From Anabaena azotica FACHB-119 (GTDB lineage Bacteria; Cyanobacteriota; Cyanobacteriia; Cyanobacteriales; Nostocaceae), in assembly GCF_014697625.1 (NCBI RefSeq), contig NZ_JACJSG010000040.1, forward strand, positions 21,504 through 85,503: a stretch of 64,000 nucleotides of DNA, read 5' to 3'. Made by a program: the position numbers and the translations under genes. Positions 35,113 to 44,248 of this stretch are shown here, piece by piece (the stretch's first letter is position 1; every line of letters begins with the position of its first letter). A model generated the notes under the pieces. The model had not been told where the DNA came from, made no database searches, and saw nothing but the letters and a program-made list of their open reading frames with translations.

Positions 35113-35159
35113 ATTTTTGACAGTCCACGGTCCTCATAGGGCCGTGGACTGTCAAAAAT
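35113..35159. repeat. Perfect 18-bp palindrome upstream of the AAA ATPase gene
   Basis: Arms ATTTTTGACAGTCCACGG and CCGTGGACTGTCAAAAAT flank an 11-nt loop and lie about 40 bp upstream of the ATPase start codon. The arm ends in A, not U, so it is not a standard terminator. It may be an operator, a stable leader hairpin or an element end. Confidence 0.8.
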
Positions 35160-35198
35160 CAAATAGGATTCCTATAATAGTACACAGATGGAAACGAT

Positions 35199-37403
35199 AT
35201 GATTGGTAACATCGGATCACTCAAACCATGTTTAAGTGACCTCCTACAAGCATTACAGGAACTAGACAAACTGCTGGAACAAGCGGGTATAGCAGCCGAA
35301 ACTGCCTATGGTGCAGAGTCAGTAGTTGATTCTTACCGAGGGCTTTATATTAATCAGAACGATGTGGAACGTATTTTACAGCGTGAACCAGTTACGTCTC
35401 CCTTGCGTTCCCCCACTGTCGATTTAGGCAAATTTTTGGCAAATATCAGCAGCTATTCTAGTTTCAAATGGCTACAACAAACTTTTGGTTTATCTGATTT
35501 CGATATTGCTCTAATTCTCATCGTTCTAGCACCAGACATTGACCTGCGTTACGAACGTATATACGCTTATTTGCAGGATGATGTGACTCGTAAGCGTCCC
35601 ACGGTCGATTTAGCTCTAAATCTGCTATGCAATTCTGCACAAGAAAAACTAGCAAAGCGAATTCATTTTGCGGCTGATGCACCTTTGATTCACCAAGGCT
35701 TACTCCATGTCATACCAGACCCAAATCAAATCCAACCCTCACTACTAGCCCATTACCTCAAGTTAGATGAGCAAATTACTCGCATCTTGCTGGGTGAACC
35801 AGGACTAGACCAGCGTTTGGTCAGATTTTGCTATTTGCGTCACTCAAAATATTTGCTGGACGATTTGCCATTAACTGCTGACATCAAACAGGGTCTGAAA
35901 GCATTAACAGTACAAGCATGGCAAACTCGATCATCATTACATTTGTATTTTCATGGTTTCCCTGGTTTGGGTAAAGAAAAAACGGCTGAGGCGTTAGCAA
36001 ACTATTTAGGAGTTCCCCTCATCACGGCAGACTTGCTTTTAGCCCTAGATTTAAAAGTTGATTGGGAATATCTACTGCAACTGCTGTTTCGGGAAGCGCA
36101 ACATCACAATGCGATTATTTATTTACCTCGATTTGATGAGTTATTGGCTGAGGATGGTAAAGTCATCACTCAAAATTTGTTAAATATCCTTGTTAATTAT
36201 CAGGGAATAGCTATTTTAGCGGGTAAGAAAGCTTGGCAAAACAAGATCGCTCATAATCTCAATATTATTGCTATTAATTTTACTTTACCAGACTTGGCGC
36301 AGCGTCGAGCTTTCTGGCAAAGTAACTTAGCACAAGCGGGGATTCAGTTACCTGAAGATGAGTTAGAGTCTTTGGTAAGTCGATTTCGGTTGACACCAGC
36401 ACAAATCAGCAAGTCTGTGATTACAGCTTGTAACCAAGCCCTGTGGCAGGAAGCCAAAAGGAACCAAAATATTGGGGACTTATCTACAGTGGAAGCAAAT
36501 AGCTTTCAAAGGTCAAAAGTCAAAGAAGACTCTCTCCCACCTGTTTTACCAAGCATCAGTGATTTATTTGCCGCAGCGCGGATGCAGTCTGGAGAAGATT
36601 TGGCGGCGTTAGCGCGGAAAATTCACCCTAAATACACCTGGAATGATATTATTCTCGCTGCCGACCAAATTGACCAACTGCGGGAAATCTGCCATCAAGC
36701 TAAGTATCGGTCTGTAGTTTATGGTCAGTGGGGGTTTGGGCGCAAGTTATCGCTTGGTAAAGGGTTAAATGTGCTGTTTTCTGGTTCTCCAGGTACGGGT
36801 AAGACAATGGCGGCGGAAGTCATTGCCAATGAGTTGCAAATTGACTTGTATAAGATTGACCTATCCCAAGTTGTCAGTAAATATATTGGCGAGACAGAAA
36901 AGAATCTTGACCGTATTTTCACGGCGGCTCAGAGTGCTAATGCTATCCTGTTTTTCGATGAAGCCGATGCTTTGTTTGGTAAGCGATCGCAAGTTAAAGA
37001 TGCCCATGACCGTTACGCCAATATTGAGGTCGGTTACTTGTTGCAAAAGATGGAGGAATACGAAGGCGTAGCAATTTTAGCAACAAATTTACGCGATAAT
37101 ATGGATGATGCCTTTGTCCGCCGCATCCAGATAATTGTCGAGTTTCCCTTCCCAAATGAAGAAGACCGCCAGCGCATTTGGCAAGTGATATTTCCCCCAG
37201 AAGCACCCCTTGGTGAAGATGTAGACTTTGGTGTGTTAGCTAAGGAAATTAAATTAGCCGGAGGGAATATCAAAAATATTGGTTTGGCGGCGGCATTTTA
37301 TGCAGCCAGCGATGGGGATGCGATTCAGATGTCGCATTTAATTAAGGCGGCGGCGCGGGAGCATCAAAAGCTGGGGAGGACGTGGCAGATGCACGGACTT
37401 TGA
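35199..37403 (+). CDS. Tandem AAA+ ATPase of the contractile injection system (Afp15-like)
   Basis: A 734-residue protein. The N-terminal 230 residues are helical (LGKFLANISSYSSFKWLQQ, DFDIALILIVLAPDIDLRYE), matching the family. The first AAA domain is degenerate (GFPGLGKEKT near 252-262, IIYLPRFDELLAEDG near 305). The second is canonical: Walker A GSPGTGKT near 528-535 and Walker B FFDEADALFG near 585-594, with NIEVGYLLQKMEEYEGV and an arginine finger in FVRRIQI. Such ATPases accompany all eCIS loci. It is convergent with the structural genes and follows an 18-bp palindrome. Confidence 0.93.
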   Translation: MIGNIGSLKPCLSDLLQALQELDKLLEQAGIAAETAYGAESVVDSYRGLYINQNDVERILQREPVTSPLRSPTVDLGKFLANISSYSSFKWLQQTFGLSDFDIALILIVLAPDIDLRYERIYAYLQDDVTRKRPTVDLALNLLCNSAQEKLAKRIHFAADAPLIHQGLLHVIPDPNQIQPSLLAHYLKLDEQITRILLGEPGLDQRLVRFCYLRHSKYLLDDLPLTADIKQGLKALTVQAWQTRSSLHLYFHGFPGLGKEKTAEALANYLGVPLITADLLLALDLKVDWEYLLQLLFREAQHHNAIIYLPRFDELLAEDGKVITQNLLNILVNYQGIAILAGKKAWQNKIAHNLNIIAINFTLPDLAQRRAFWQSNLAQAGIQLPEDELESLVSRFRLTPAQISKSVITACNQALWQEAKRNQNIGDLSTVEANSFQRSKVKEDSLPPVLPSISDLFAAARMQSGEDLAALARKIHPKYTWNDIILAADQIDQLREICHQAKYRSVVYGQWGFGRKLSLGKGLNVLFSGSPGTGKTMAAEVIANELQIDLYKIDLSQVVSKYIGETEKNLDRIFTAAQSANAILFFDEADALFGKRSQVKDAHDRYANIEVGYLLQKMEEYEGVAILATNLRDNMDDAFVRRIQIIVEFPFPNEEDRQRIWQVIFPPEAPLGEDVDFGVLAKEIKLAGGNIKNIGLAAAFYAASDGDAIQMSHLIKAAAREHQKLGRTWQMHGL

Positions 37404-37505
37404 TAGGTTAAAGGTGTGGATGTGGAACTATGAACTGCGATTGTTTAAAAATTGTGGACATCATAACTAATTAACCGAACATGATACAAGCTAAACATTT
37501 CATTA

Positions 37506-40500
37506 TCAAAGAGTTATCAAGTTTGCTCGAGCAATCAAGATTTCGTTGAGGTTGACAGCTTGGGCTTCTGGTAAAAGTGCCAACCTAAGCTGTAAATCCA
37601 TTAAATCTGCAAATTTTCCACCCCGCGTTCGCTCTTGGAAAATAAATTTAGCTAGAGGTATTGAAAGCGCTGCTTGTAAAGTTTCTTCTGTATCCGTGTT
37701 GAGATTGACACTACTCACTACAGCATTTGGGTTAATAAATGTATTGGGATAGACTTGCTCTTCTATGGTTAAGCTTGGTGCTCCTTCCTTCAAGGTAATA
37801 ATTTTGCTGTTTGCGGTGATTGTAGTTGGACGATAGCTAGCAGGTTTGCTAGCATCACTTCCAGGATAATTTGGAGTAATTTGCATAAATAGCAACACTC
37901 CTTTTTCTGCTTTTAAAAGTGCTTTGTAGCTCTCGGCTAATGTATTCTCATAGGACTTAAACGTTGAAAGGTTTAATGTTGCGTGCATAGGTACCAAGTT
38001 TCCTGCCCCCGAAGAGCCATAGAAACGATCACCAATCAAATGACCTCGGTGATCTCCAGGCTGGTAAGCTGGAATTCCACCAGGAAGACTCTTAAGTCCT
38101 GGGAGATTTTCTCGTTCTTCTCCATCTTTGACACCTTTCACATATCCTGAAGGCCCAGATGCACGCCCTAAGCTGTCAGTAGGATAAGTTGGCGGAACTG
38201 GTGTAATCACACTTTCGAGTGCGTCCTGCTGTTGTTTTTGTGCATCACTACCTGAGAGCATGGTTGGAGTGGAGAAACGAAATACTTTTAAATCCTTACG
38301 AATTTTAATCTTGTGTCCACCACCAACAGACTTTTCGTAAATATATTCTCCGGCACCTTCGTCTGCTTCCCTTTCATCCTTCTTATCTTTACCAAACCCC
38401 AAAAGCTTACCAGCCGCTTTTACCAAGTCATATGCCTTCTGAATCAACCAGTCGATCGCCTTCCCAACTGGTGCTTGCACTTTCTCAATTACTTCGCGAA
38501 TTTTCTTGCTAATCCCAGTTATACCCAACAGGGCAGCTAGGAAACTGATGGCCACAGGAACAGCTTTGCCCAGGGCATTTTCCACTGCACTGGCAGCAGC
38601 ACCGATCGCACCATCGGCGATCGCACTCACGGAACCAACCACCGCATTCACCAGAGCAGCAATCTGACTACCACGTTCTACAAAAAACATGATAATATCA
38701 TAGATGGCCTTGCAAGCTTTGATAAAGGCTCCGGCAGGATTTAATAACCCAACAATCCAGGTGACTCCAGCTTTGATAATGCTATCGGTGACGAAGGATT
38801 TGATGCCTGCAAGCACCACATCTGCCAAATTACTCAGTTGCTCCTGAATATAGTCCCATACCCCCATAATGCCCTGAGATATCAGGATCTGGAATATCCC
38901 AGCAGTGGTTTCCATCGCTTTCACCACTTTTTCACCCAAGATTTTCACCGCACGGGCGCGAATGAATGCCCAGGTTGCCCCCAGCACTTGCATAATCAGA
39001 CTGAGGATACCCTTCAAGTCAAAGCTGTCTGGAAGCTGAATACCGGCTTGCGCCAAAGCACCGAACAGCCAGCCCATCAACCCTTGTTGTAAGTGTGCAG
39101 CAATATTCCCCACAAAGTTCATGAAGCCCTGCTTCACACCTGCAACCAAGTTCCCCAAAAAGCCGATGGGGTTCTTGATAATTTTCTTAATAGCCGCAGC
39201 GTTGCCTAACAAGCCCAGCAGCATAGTTTTCAACTCTTGGATGGTTTTAATGGCTCCACCCAAAGCTTCTTTGGCCGCATCCACCCAACTTTTATTTTGG
39301 GCTTTCATTTCTTCAATGCGGGCATCGATCGCTTGTAATTTCTCGTTGTATTTTTGAGTTAAAGAATCAATCAGTTGCTCTTGCTTATCCTCAACACTTT
39401 GCTCTAACTTATCAAAATCGCTTTGAATCTTTTGGGCATCTTCCTGTAATGCTTTACGCAGATTTGCTGGTTGCTGCTCCAGTTTAGCTTCTATCGCTCG
39501 TCTACCCTTAGCAATTTCGTTTTTTGCTTCATTCAGCCCCTTCTCAACCAGGATGGCAATCCCATTGAGAACCTGATCCATATTTTCGATGTATAGCGAT
39601 CGATGCTTGTGATAAAATTTATCCACCTCAGAAGGAAATCCCAAACGCTCCTTCAACCATTGCCAAGCCTCACCTGCCCATCCTTGTTTAGCCTTGTAAT
39701 CATCCATGTCCCTTTTGACACCATCCTCAAAGGCTTGTTGAGCAGCATTAGCGCCTTTGTCAAATGCCTGGTTAACTTCGGTGTCTAAACGGGTCAGACG
39801 GTCTTCAGCCGCTTTCTTCGTTTGTGTGTAAATTGTCTGTAGCTCGTTGGCTACTTCATGGCGTTTCTGCTCATCCTGGTTCTTTGCTTGCTTTTGCGTA
39901 ACGGTGGTTTTATTTTGTGTTTGCCCCCGAATTACGTGCATCTCAGCAAGCTGGGTTTGCGCCGTTGTCACTGCTTGAGACTGGGCTTGAGTCAACAGTG
40001 CTTGTTCGCTCTGGCGGTATTCCTGGGGAGCTATGACTGCATCTTTTTGTGCCTGTTGTTTGGCATCTGCGGCGGCGAGGAAATCTGGCTCGTTTGATTT
40101 TTTCAGTTGGTCTTCCGTAACATCGGCATCAGCCATTTGTTTGTCTAGAGACTGACTGCCTTCCTGAAGCGAAATCTCGGCATTTGTTTTCGGCTTGGGT
40201 GCTGCTTGCGCCGCATCGATTCCTGCGGGAGGCGCACCTGCTGGATTTGCTGGCAAAGGAGTGACAGATTTAGGTGCGATGCCACTTGGATCGGGAGTGC
40301 CTTTGACTTTAGCTTCAATCCCTCCTTGTGACTGTTGCTTAGTCGCATCCACCTGTCCCGCCAGCGCAGCTTTAACTGCACCTAATTTGCCACTTTCTTT
40401 AAATTTATCGACTTGTTCTAAATTTTTCGGGGCGGCAGCCTCAATTTTTGCTAGTAATGCTGTCTTGAAAGCATCCCGGTTAAAGGCTTTCGCTTGCTGC

Positions 40501-41663
40501 TGATCCATCTGCTGCACTTGCTTGCCTGCTGCTTTACTGGTGATATCGTTGGCAGGTGGCAAGGCGGCAGCCTGGGCTTCGGCCGTTTTACTTTTGGCTG
40601 GCGGATGTTGCTTTTGTTGGCTAGCAGCAGCTTGAGCTTTTTTCACTACTGCCTGAAATGCTGGATCTTGGGCAGGGGAAGCGGGGGCTTTGTTGCCACT
40701 GACTTTTCGCTGAATTGTGGGGTGGGAATTTGGAGAAATGGCGATCGCATTTTTTTTCTGCCACCCCAAGGAAGGATTTCCACCTCCTCTGTCTGACTGC
40801 GGTTGCTGGATTTTGCGCTTTACCGTCAAGGGCGGGGTGGGATTTTGCTGGAGGGTGTGGGTTAATTCGTGCGCCAGTAGGAATTGTCCTGAACTTGTGT
40901 GAGGTTCGTAGCGTCCAGCCCCAAAGAAGATATCCCGCCCAATGGTAAATGCCTGAGCGTTGAGTTGTCCTGCTATTTCTGCCGCTTGGGAGTCGGTATG
41001 AACAAGTACGCCCCCAAAGTTATAACCAAAACGGGACTCGAAGAAACTGCGAGTAGATTCTGCCAGGGGTTGTCCTCCCCCTCGCATGGTTTGAATGCGC
41101 TTTTCTACGTGAGGAGTCACTTCAGGGGTTGTATCTGCCGTTCCTTTCGTTTGAGCAGTTTCATCTTTATCTTCGGTTGCTTGACGTTGCAACATTTGGG
41201 CAGTTTCATCTTTGTCTTCGGTTGCTTGTCGCTGCAACATCTGAGCGGTTTCTTCTTCTTTGTCTTGTGCTTGACGTTGAACCAAGGGAGTAATCGGTAC
41301 TATTGGTTTAGTCTGAGCCGTTTCTTCTTGCTGTTCTTCTGGTTGTCGCTGTATTGTGCCAACTGTGGATTTAGCTTGAGCGGTTTCTTCCTCCGGTTCT
41401 TGTGGTTGTCCCTGTGTCAAGGGTTCAGACATTCGCATGACATTGTAGGCAACATGATCAGCTTCCATTTCGTAAACATCATTAGGTTTACCTACTTTCA
41501 GCTTTGCCTGGATAAGTTGAGAGACTGCTTGATTGCCGATTTTTCGTTGTAATTGCCACAGAGGGTGAGTAGTGGGAAGTGAGGATTTATGAGATGCGAT
41601 CGCACTAGCAAATTGACTAGTCGCTGTAGTATTTTGAACTTTCGTTGCTTTCTGCTCTCCCAT
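37506..41663 (-). CDS. DUF4157 eCIS protein with C-terminal endonuclease and helix-hairpin-helix region
   Basis: A 1,385-residue protein (ATG at 41663; a GTG 9 nt upstream is possible). Residues 90-175 hold QR..ETAQ repeats. The DUF4157 domain near 190-280 has the metallopeptidase-like LLAHELTHTLQQ (HExxH at about 265). DUF4157 marks eCIS payloads. The middle, near 330-800, is long, Ala/Gln-rich and coiled coil, then Gly/Ala-rich hydrophobic helices near 820-1120. Near 1200-1240, HRGHLIGDRFYGSSG and GNLVPMHATLNLS plus YENTL resemble Endonuclea_NS_2-type nuclease toxins. The end (VNLNTDTEETLQAALSIP...) looks like a ComEA-type helix-hairpin-helix. No immunity gene follows. It is last in the eCIS operon. 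Payload role is inferred. Confidence 0.85.
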   Translation of the reverse strand: MGEQKATKVQNTTATSQFASAIASHKSSLPTTHPLWQLQRKIGNQAVSQLIQAKLKVGKPNDVYEMEADHVAYNVMRMSEPLTQGQPQEPEEETAQAKSTVGTIQRQPEEQQEETAQTKPIVPITPLVQRQAQDKEEETAQMLQRQATEDKDETAQMLQRQATEDKDETAQTKGTADTTPEVTPHVEKRIQTMRGGGQPLAESTRSFFESRFGYNFGGVLVHTDSQAAEIAGQLNAQAFTIGRDIFFGAGRYEPHTSSGQFLLAHELTHTLQQNPTPPLTVKRKIQQPQSDRGGGNPSLGWQKKNAIAISPNSHPTIQRKVSGNKAPASPAQDPAFQAVVKKAQAAASQQKQHPPAKSKTAEAQAAALPPANDITSKAAGKQVQQMDQQQAKAFNRDAFKTALLAKIEAAAPKNLEQVDKFKESGKLGAVKAALAGQVDATKQQSQGGIEAKVKGTPDPSGIAPKSVTPLPANPAGAPPAGIDAAQAAPKPKTNAEISLQEGSQSLDKQMADADVTEDQLKKSNEPDFLAAADAKQQAQKDAVIAPQEYRQSEQALLTQAQSQAVTTAQTQLAEMHVIRGQTQNKTTVTQKQAKNQDEQKRHEVANELQTIYTQTKKAAEDRLTRLDTEVNQAFDKGANAAQQAFEDGVKRDMDDYKAKQGWAGEAWQWLKERLGFPSEVDKFYHKHRSLYIENMDQVLNGIAILVEKGLNEAKNEIAKGRRAIEAKLEQQPANLRKALQEDAQKIQSDFDKLEQSVEDKQEQLIDSLTQKYNEKLQAIDARIEEMKAQNKSWVDAAKEALGGAIKTIQELKTMLLGLLGNAAAIKKIIKNPIGFLGNLVAGVKQGFMNFVGNIAAHLQQGLMGWLFGALAQAGIQLPDSFDLKGILSLIMQVLGATWAFIRARAVKILGEKVVKAMETTAGIFQILISQGIMGVWDYIQEQLSNLADVVLAGIKSFVTDSIIKAGVTWIVGLLNPAGAFIKACKAIYDIIMFFVERGSQIAALVNAVVGSVSAIADGAIGAAASAVENALGKAVPVAISFLAALLGITGISKKIREVIEKVQAPVGKAIDWLIQKAYDLVKAAGKLLGFGKDKKDEREADEGAGEYIYEKSVGGGHKIKIRKDLKVFRFSTPTMLSGSDAQKQQQDALESVITPVPPTYPTDSLGRASGPSGYVKGVKDGEERENLPGLKSLPGGIPAYQPGDHRGHLIGDRFYGSSGAGNLVPMHATLNLSTFKSYENTLAESYKALLKAEKGVLLFMQITPNYPGSDASKPASYRPTTITANSKIITLKEGAPSLTIEEQVYPNTFINPNAVVSSVNLNTDTEETLQAALSIPLAKFIFQERTRGGKFADLMDLQLRLALLPEAQAVNLNEILIARANLITL

Positions 41664-41814
41664 ACAACTCACCGCCCTTTTTCTGATAAATTCAATTTAG
41701 ATAGCTTGGAACTTTGAGGGAAATTTTTGAGCCAAATTTTGGCTGTGAATGTTTCTCAATTCTTAATTGTGACAAACTTGTTATCCAGATACTGCTCTTG
41801 CCGAAATTTCTGAA

Positions 41815-43500
41815 TTATTCACAGAATATATTATATTGAAGCTTACCCCCACCCTGAGTCACCACGAAGCGTAGCTCATGGTTGCCAATTTCTTGCGGCA
41901 CTAAGCTTGTAATATCCAACACACCTGTTCCACTTGTAATGAGCGGGTGTGTAGCAGATCCATTACCAATTTCTCTCCAACCGTTGAGTAGTTGAAGTAA
42001 ACTATCAGTTCTTGGCTGTCCATTGACAAGCAATTGTAAACTGCTGAAATACTCCTTGCTCTGTGTCCCAGCCTGTATTGATGCTCCCGTTGAACTAACG
42101 GTTATTGAGTGTTGATGGTCTCCCAGATTTGATACAATTCCACCAGATAGACTATGATTGTGAGAACCAGAACTGCTCACCCAGTAAGCAGCCGTCTCTC
42201 CAGTTAAACAGGTGAGTAAAGAAATCCAACCGCTTTTCCAACCTCCTAGACTGGAAGGAAAAGACCCCCCATAGTTGTGATCTGATGGTTTTCCTGCTCC
42301 TCCTGTGTTGCCGACATTAATGGCATGAGTGTGATCACTAATGCTACTAATAGAAAAATTATGCCCATGACTGTGATTAAGGCTTATGCTTTGTGCAGCA
42401 GCCTGATGAGTGTGACTTCCCAGTTCAGTGTAAAACGCTCGGCTGAATAGTGAGCCTCTTAAAAAAAGTTTAATGGTTTTTGGAATATGCAATCTACTCT
42501 CGAAGCAAAGATGGATAATGAGTGGCATATTCGGGTCTATATCTACAATGCCATGATATTGGCGCTTGCGTAAAATCATGGCAGCTAGAGTATCATCCTT
42601 GACTTGTATATTTCCATCTACATATAGGTCTCCAAAAACATTTAACTTCACCGAGTCAATTGAGCTAGCCTTAATATCCCCTACAACCTCCAATTTATAC
42701 TTAGGATCTGTTGTACCAATACCAACATTCCCCGAAGCCATCAAAGCAATGTGGTCGTCACTGTTGTTACTTGTGCCAATCTCGAAGGTCGTGTTTTCGC
42801 CTGTCCTGGAATAATATCGCAGCCAAGCTGCATCGCCAGTTCCCCCACCCGGATCTTTAGGAAACATAATGCCGGATGCTTCTGTATTGCCGACACTGGG
42901 AATAATCGCTCCCTTAGTTACTTGCAAATTCGCATTCACCGTTAGGGGGCCTGTCATCGTGTCCCCTGCTTTTTTCACAATGCTGTTTAAGGTCGCATTA
43001 TTAATTTTGGCACTGGCGAATGTCCGCATATCTTCAATATTAATAATATTGCCATTAATAGCTAGGTTCACCTTTGCCAGCAGAATTACTACATCGTTAC
43101 TGGTTGGTTGGGATGTTGTGGTTTTAATCAGAGGACGTTCAGTAATACGTCTGTATTGATTGAGGAGACCGCTAGTTACGTCTTTATCTTGTTCATCTGT
43201 GACATCTTTATACTCTATGGTCACATATATACCACCAGTCGCAGTTAGGTTGAGGGGTTGTGGTAGTGTATCAGAGGCAAGGATAATTTCTTTACCATTT
43301 TGATCAATTGCCATGCCGGCTTTGACGATAAATAGTTTGTTATCATCTGTTTTGACCTCTAACCCATTAACTACTCCCGGAGTATGCAGTAATCTATTGT
43401 GACAATGGCGCATATCGCGATGGTATGCCTGCTCATCTTGAAAATCTTTGGCTACCAAAAACTCGGATGTGAAATAGTTGGGGCGCTTAATTTCTGGCAT
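41815..43500 (-). CDS. Tail-fibre-like protein of the injection system (Afp13-type position)
   Basis: A 561-residue protein. The N-terminal 170 residues (RPNYFTSEFLVAKDFQDEQA, HNRLLHTPGVVNGLEVK) belong to a domain common in phage-tail-like loci. The middle has fibre-type sequence (GDTMTGPLTV, GNVGIGTTDPKYKLEVVGDI). The region near 360-470 carries repeated H-x-H motifs (GSHTHQ, NHSHGHN, DHTHAIN, GSHNHS, GDHQHS) like those that bind metal in trimeric fibre tips such as T4 gp37. It probably recognises the target surface or anchors the particle. It is upstream of the DUF4157 gene. Confidence 0.78.
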   Translation of the reverse strand: MPEIKRPNYFTSEFLVAKDFQDEQAYHRDMRHCHNRLLHTPGVVNGLEVKTDDNKLFIVKAGMAIDQNGKEIILASDTLPQPLNLTATGGIYVTIEYKDVTDEQDKDVTSGLLNQYRRITERPLIKTTTSQPTSNDVVILLAKVNLAINGNIINIEDMRTFASAKINNATLNSIVKKAGDTMTGPLTVNANLQVTKGAIIPSVGNTEASGIMFPKDPGGGTGDAAWLRYYSRTGENTTFEIGTSNNSDDHIALMASGNVGIGTTDPKYKLEVVGDIKASSIDSVKLNVFGDLYVDGNIQVKDDTLAAMILRKRQYHGIVDIDPNMPLIIHLCFESRLHIPKTIKLFLRGSLFSRAFYTELGSHTHQAAAQSISLNHSHGHNFSISSISDHTHAINVGNTGGAGKPSDHNYGGSFPSSLGGWKSGWISLLTCLTGETAAYWVSSSGSHNHSLSGGIVSNLGDHQHSITVSSTGASIQAGTQSKEYFSSLQLLVNGQPRTDSLLQLLNGWREIGNGSATHPLITSGTGVLDITSLVPQEIGNHELRFVVTQGGGKLQYNIFCE

Positions 43501-43529
43501 AATATATTTCTCCTAATATTTGTGACTAG

Positions 43530-44222
43530 TTACTGTTTGGGTTGGGTGGGTGAAGGCATTGTTCCCAAGATGGTGTTCACACCCAAAACGCTAGAATTTC
43601 TATCTTCGATTTGGATGGTTCCGGGATAAACAGGTATAAGTTCGTAATCTGTATGGGCTGGTTTTTCTAGTTGAATTAGGGCATTGGCAATTTCTAACTG
43701 TCTTGCTAAATCTTGAGGTTTTCCTTGTAATTCTTTGTTTAAAGCAATGGTGACGGTGAAAAAGTGGTCTGGCAATTCTGGCTGTGCAGTTTCGGTAACG
43801 TTAGGTTTAGCTTGGACAAAAATCTGCAACAGTTCTTCTAGGTTTGCCTTTGTTCCTCGTAATTGATAATGTTTGATGATATTGGCAATAAACTTGCGCT
43901 GGATATCGGGTTCAAGGTCTGCTCGCAAGCTAAGAGCAGTCCAACCTGCTAACCAAGAGAGAAATTCATCAGGTGTGTGGGGGGGAGGGGTATTAGGTGA
44001 TGTTTTTTGGGCATAGGGAACAAAATAAATTGCTATTTCGGCAATAATTTCTTCTATTCCCTTGTCAGGAAACTTATGTTTATTATTGAGTTGCGGGAAG
44101 GAAACATTATCATTTGCCCCCAACAGTATTTTTTCAAATGCTAGGAGAAACTGACCCAGAAATGGGTCTGTTTGATAAATAGCTGGGAGGTATTCTAAAA
44201 GTTTGCTGGTATTGGGAGGCAT
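43530..44222 (-). CDS. Phage tail protein I-like baseplate component
   Basis: A 230-residue protein matching the 'phage tail protein' (P2 gpI-like, TIGR02242) family: LEYLPAIYQTDPFLGQFLLA near the N-terminus, then DEFLSWLAGWTALSLRAD and FIANIIKHYQLRGTKANLEE. Members link baseplate and fibre. It lies 26 bp downstream of the small baseplate-J gene and 29 bp upstream of the fibre gene. Confidence 0.85.
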   Translation of the reverse strand: MPPNTSKLLEYLPAIYQTDPFLGQFLLAFEKILLGANDNVSFPQLNNKHKFPDKGIEEIIAEIAIYFVPYAQKTSPNTPPPHTPDEFLSWLAGWTALSLRADLEPDIQRKFIANIIKHYQLRGTKANLEELLQIFVQAKPNVTETAQPELPDHFFTVTIALNKELQGKPQDLARQLEIANALIQLEKPAHTDYELIPVYPGTIQIEDRNSSVLGVNTILGTMPSPTQPKQ

Positions 44223-44248
44223 AGGAATTTAACAGTTAATATGAAAAA

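Noticed and set aside
35113..35159. The 18-bp palindrome as an intrinsic terminator of tRNA-Gly
   Set aside because: The stem ends in A, not in a U run, on the plus strand and lies 150 bp after the tRNA.
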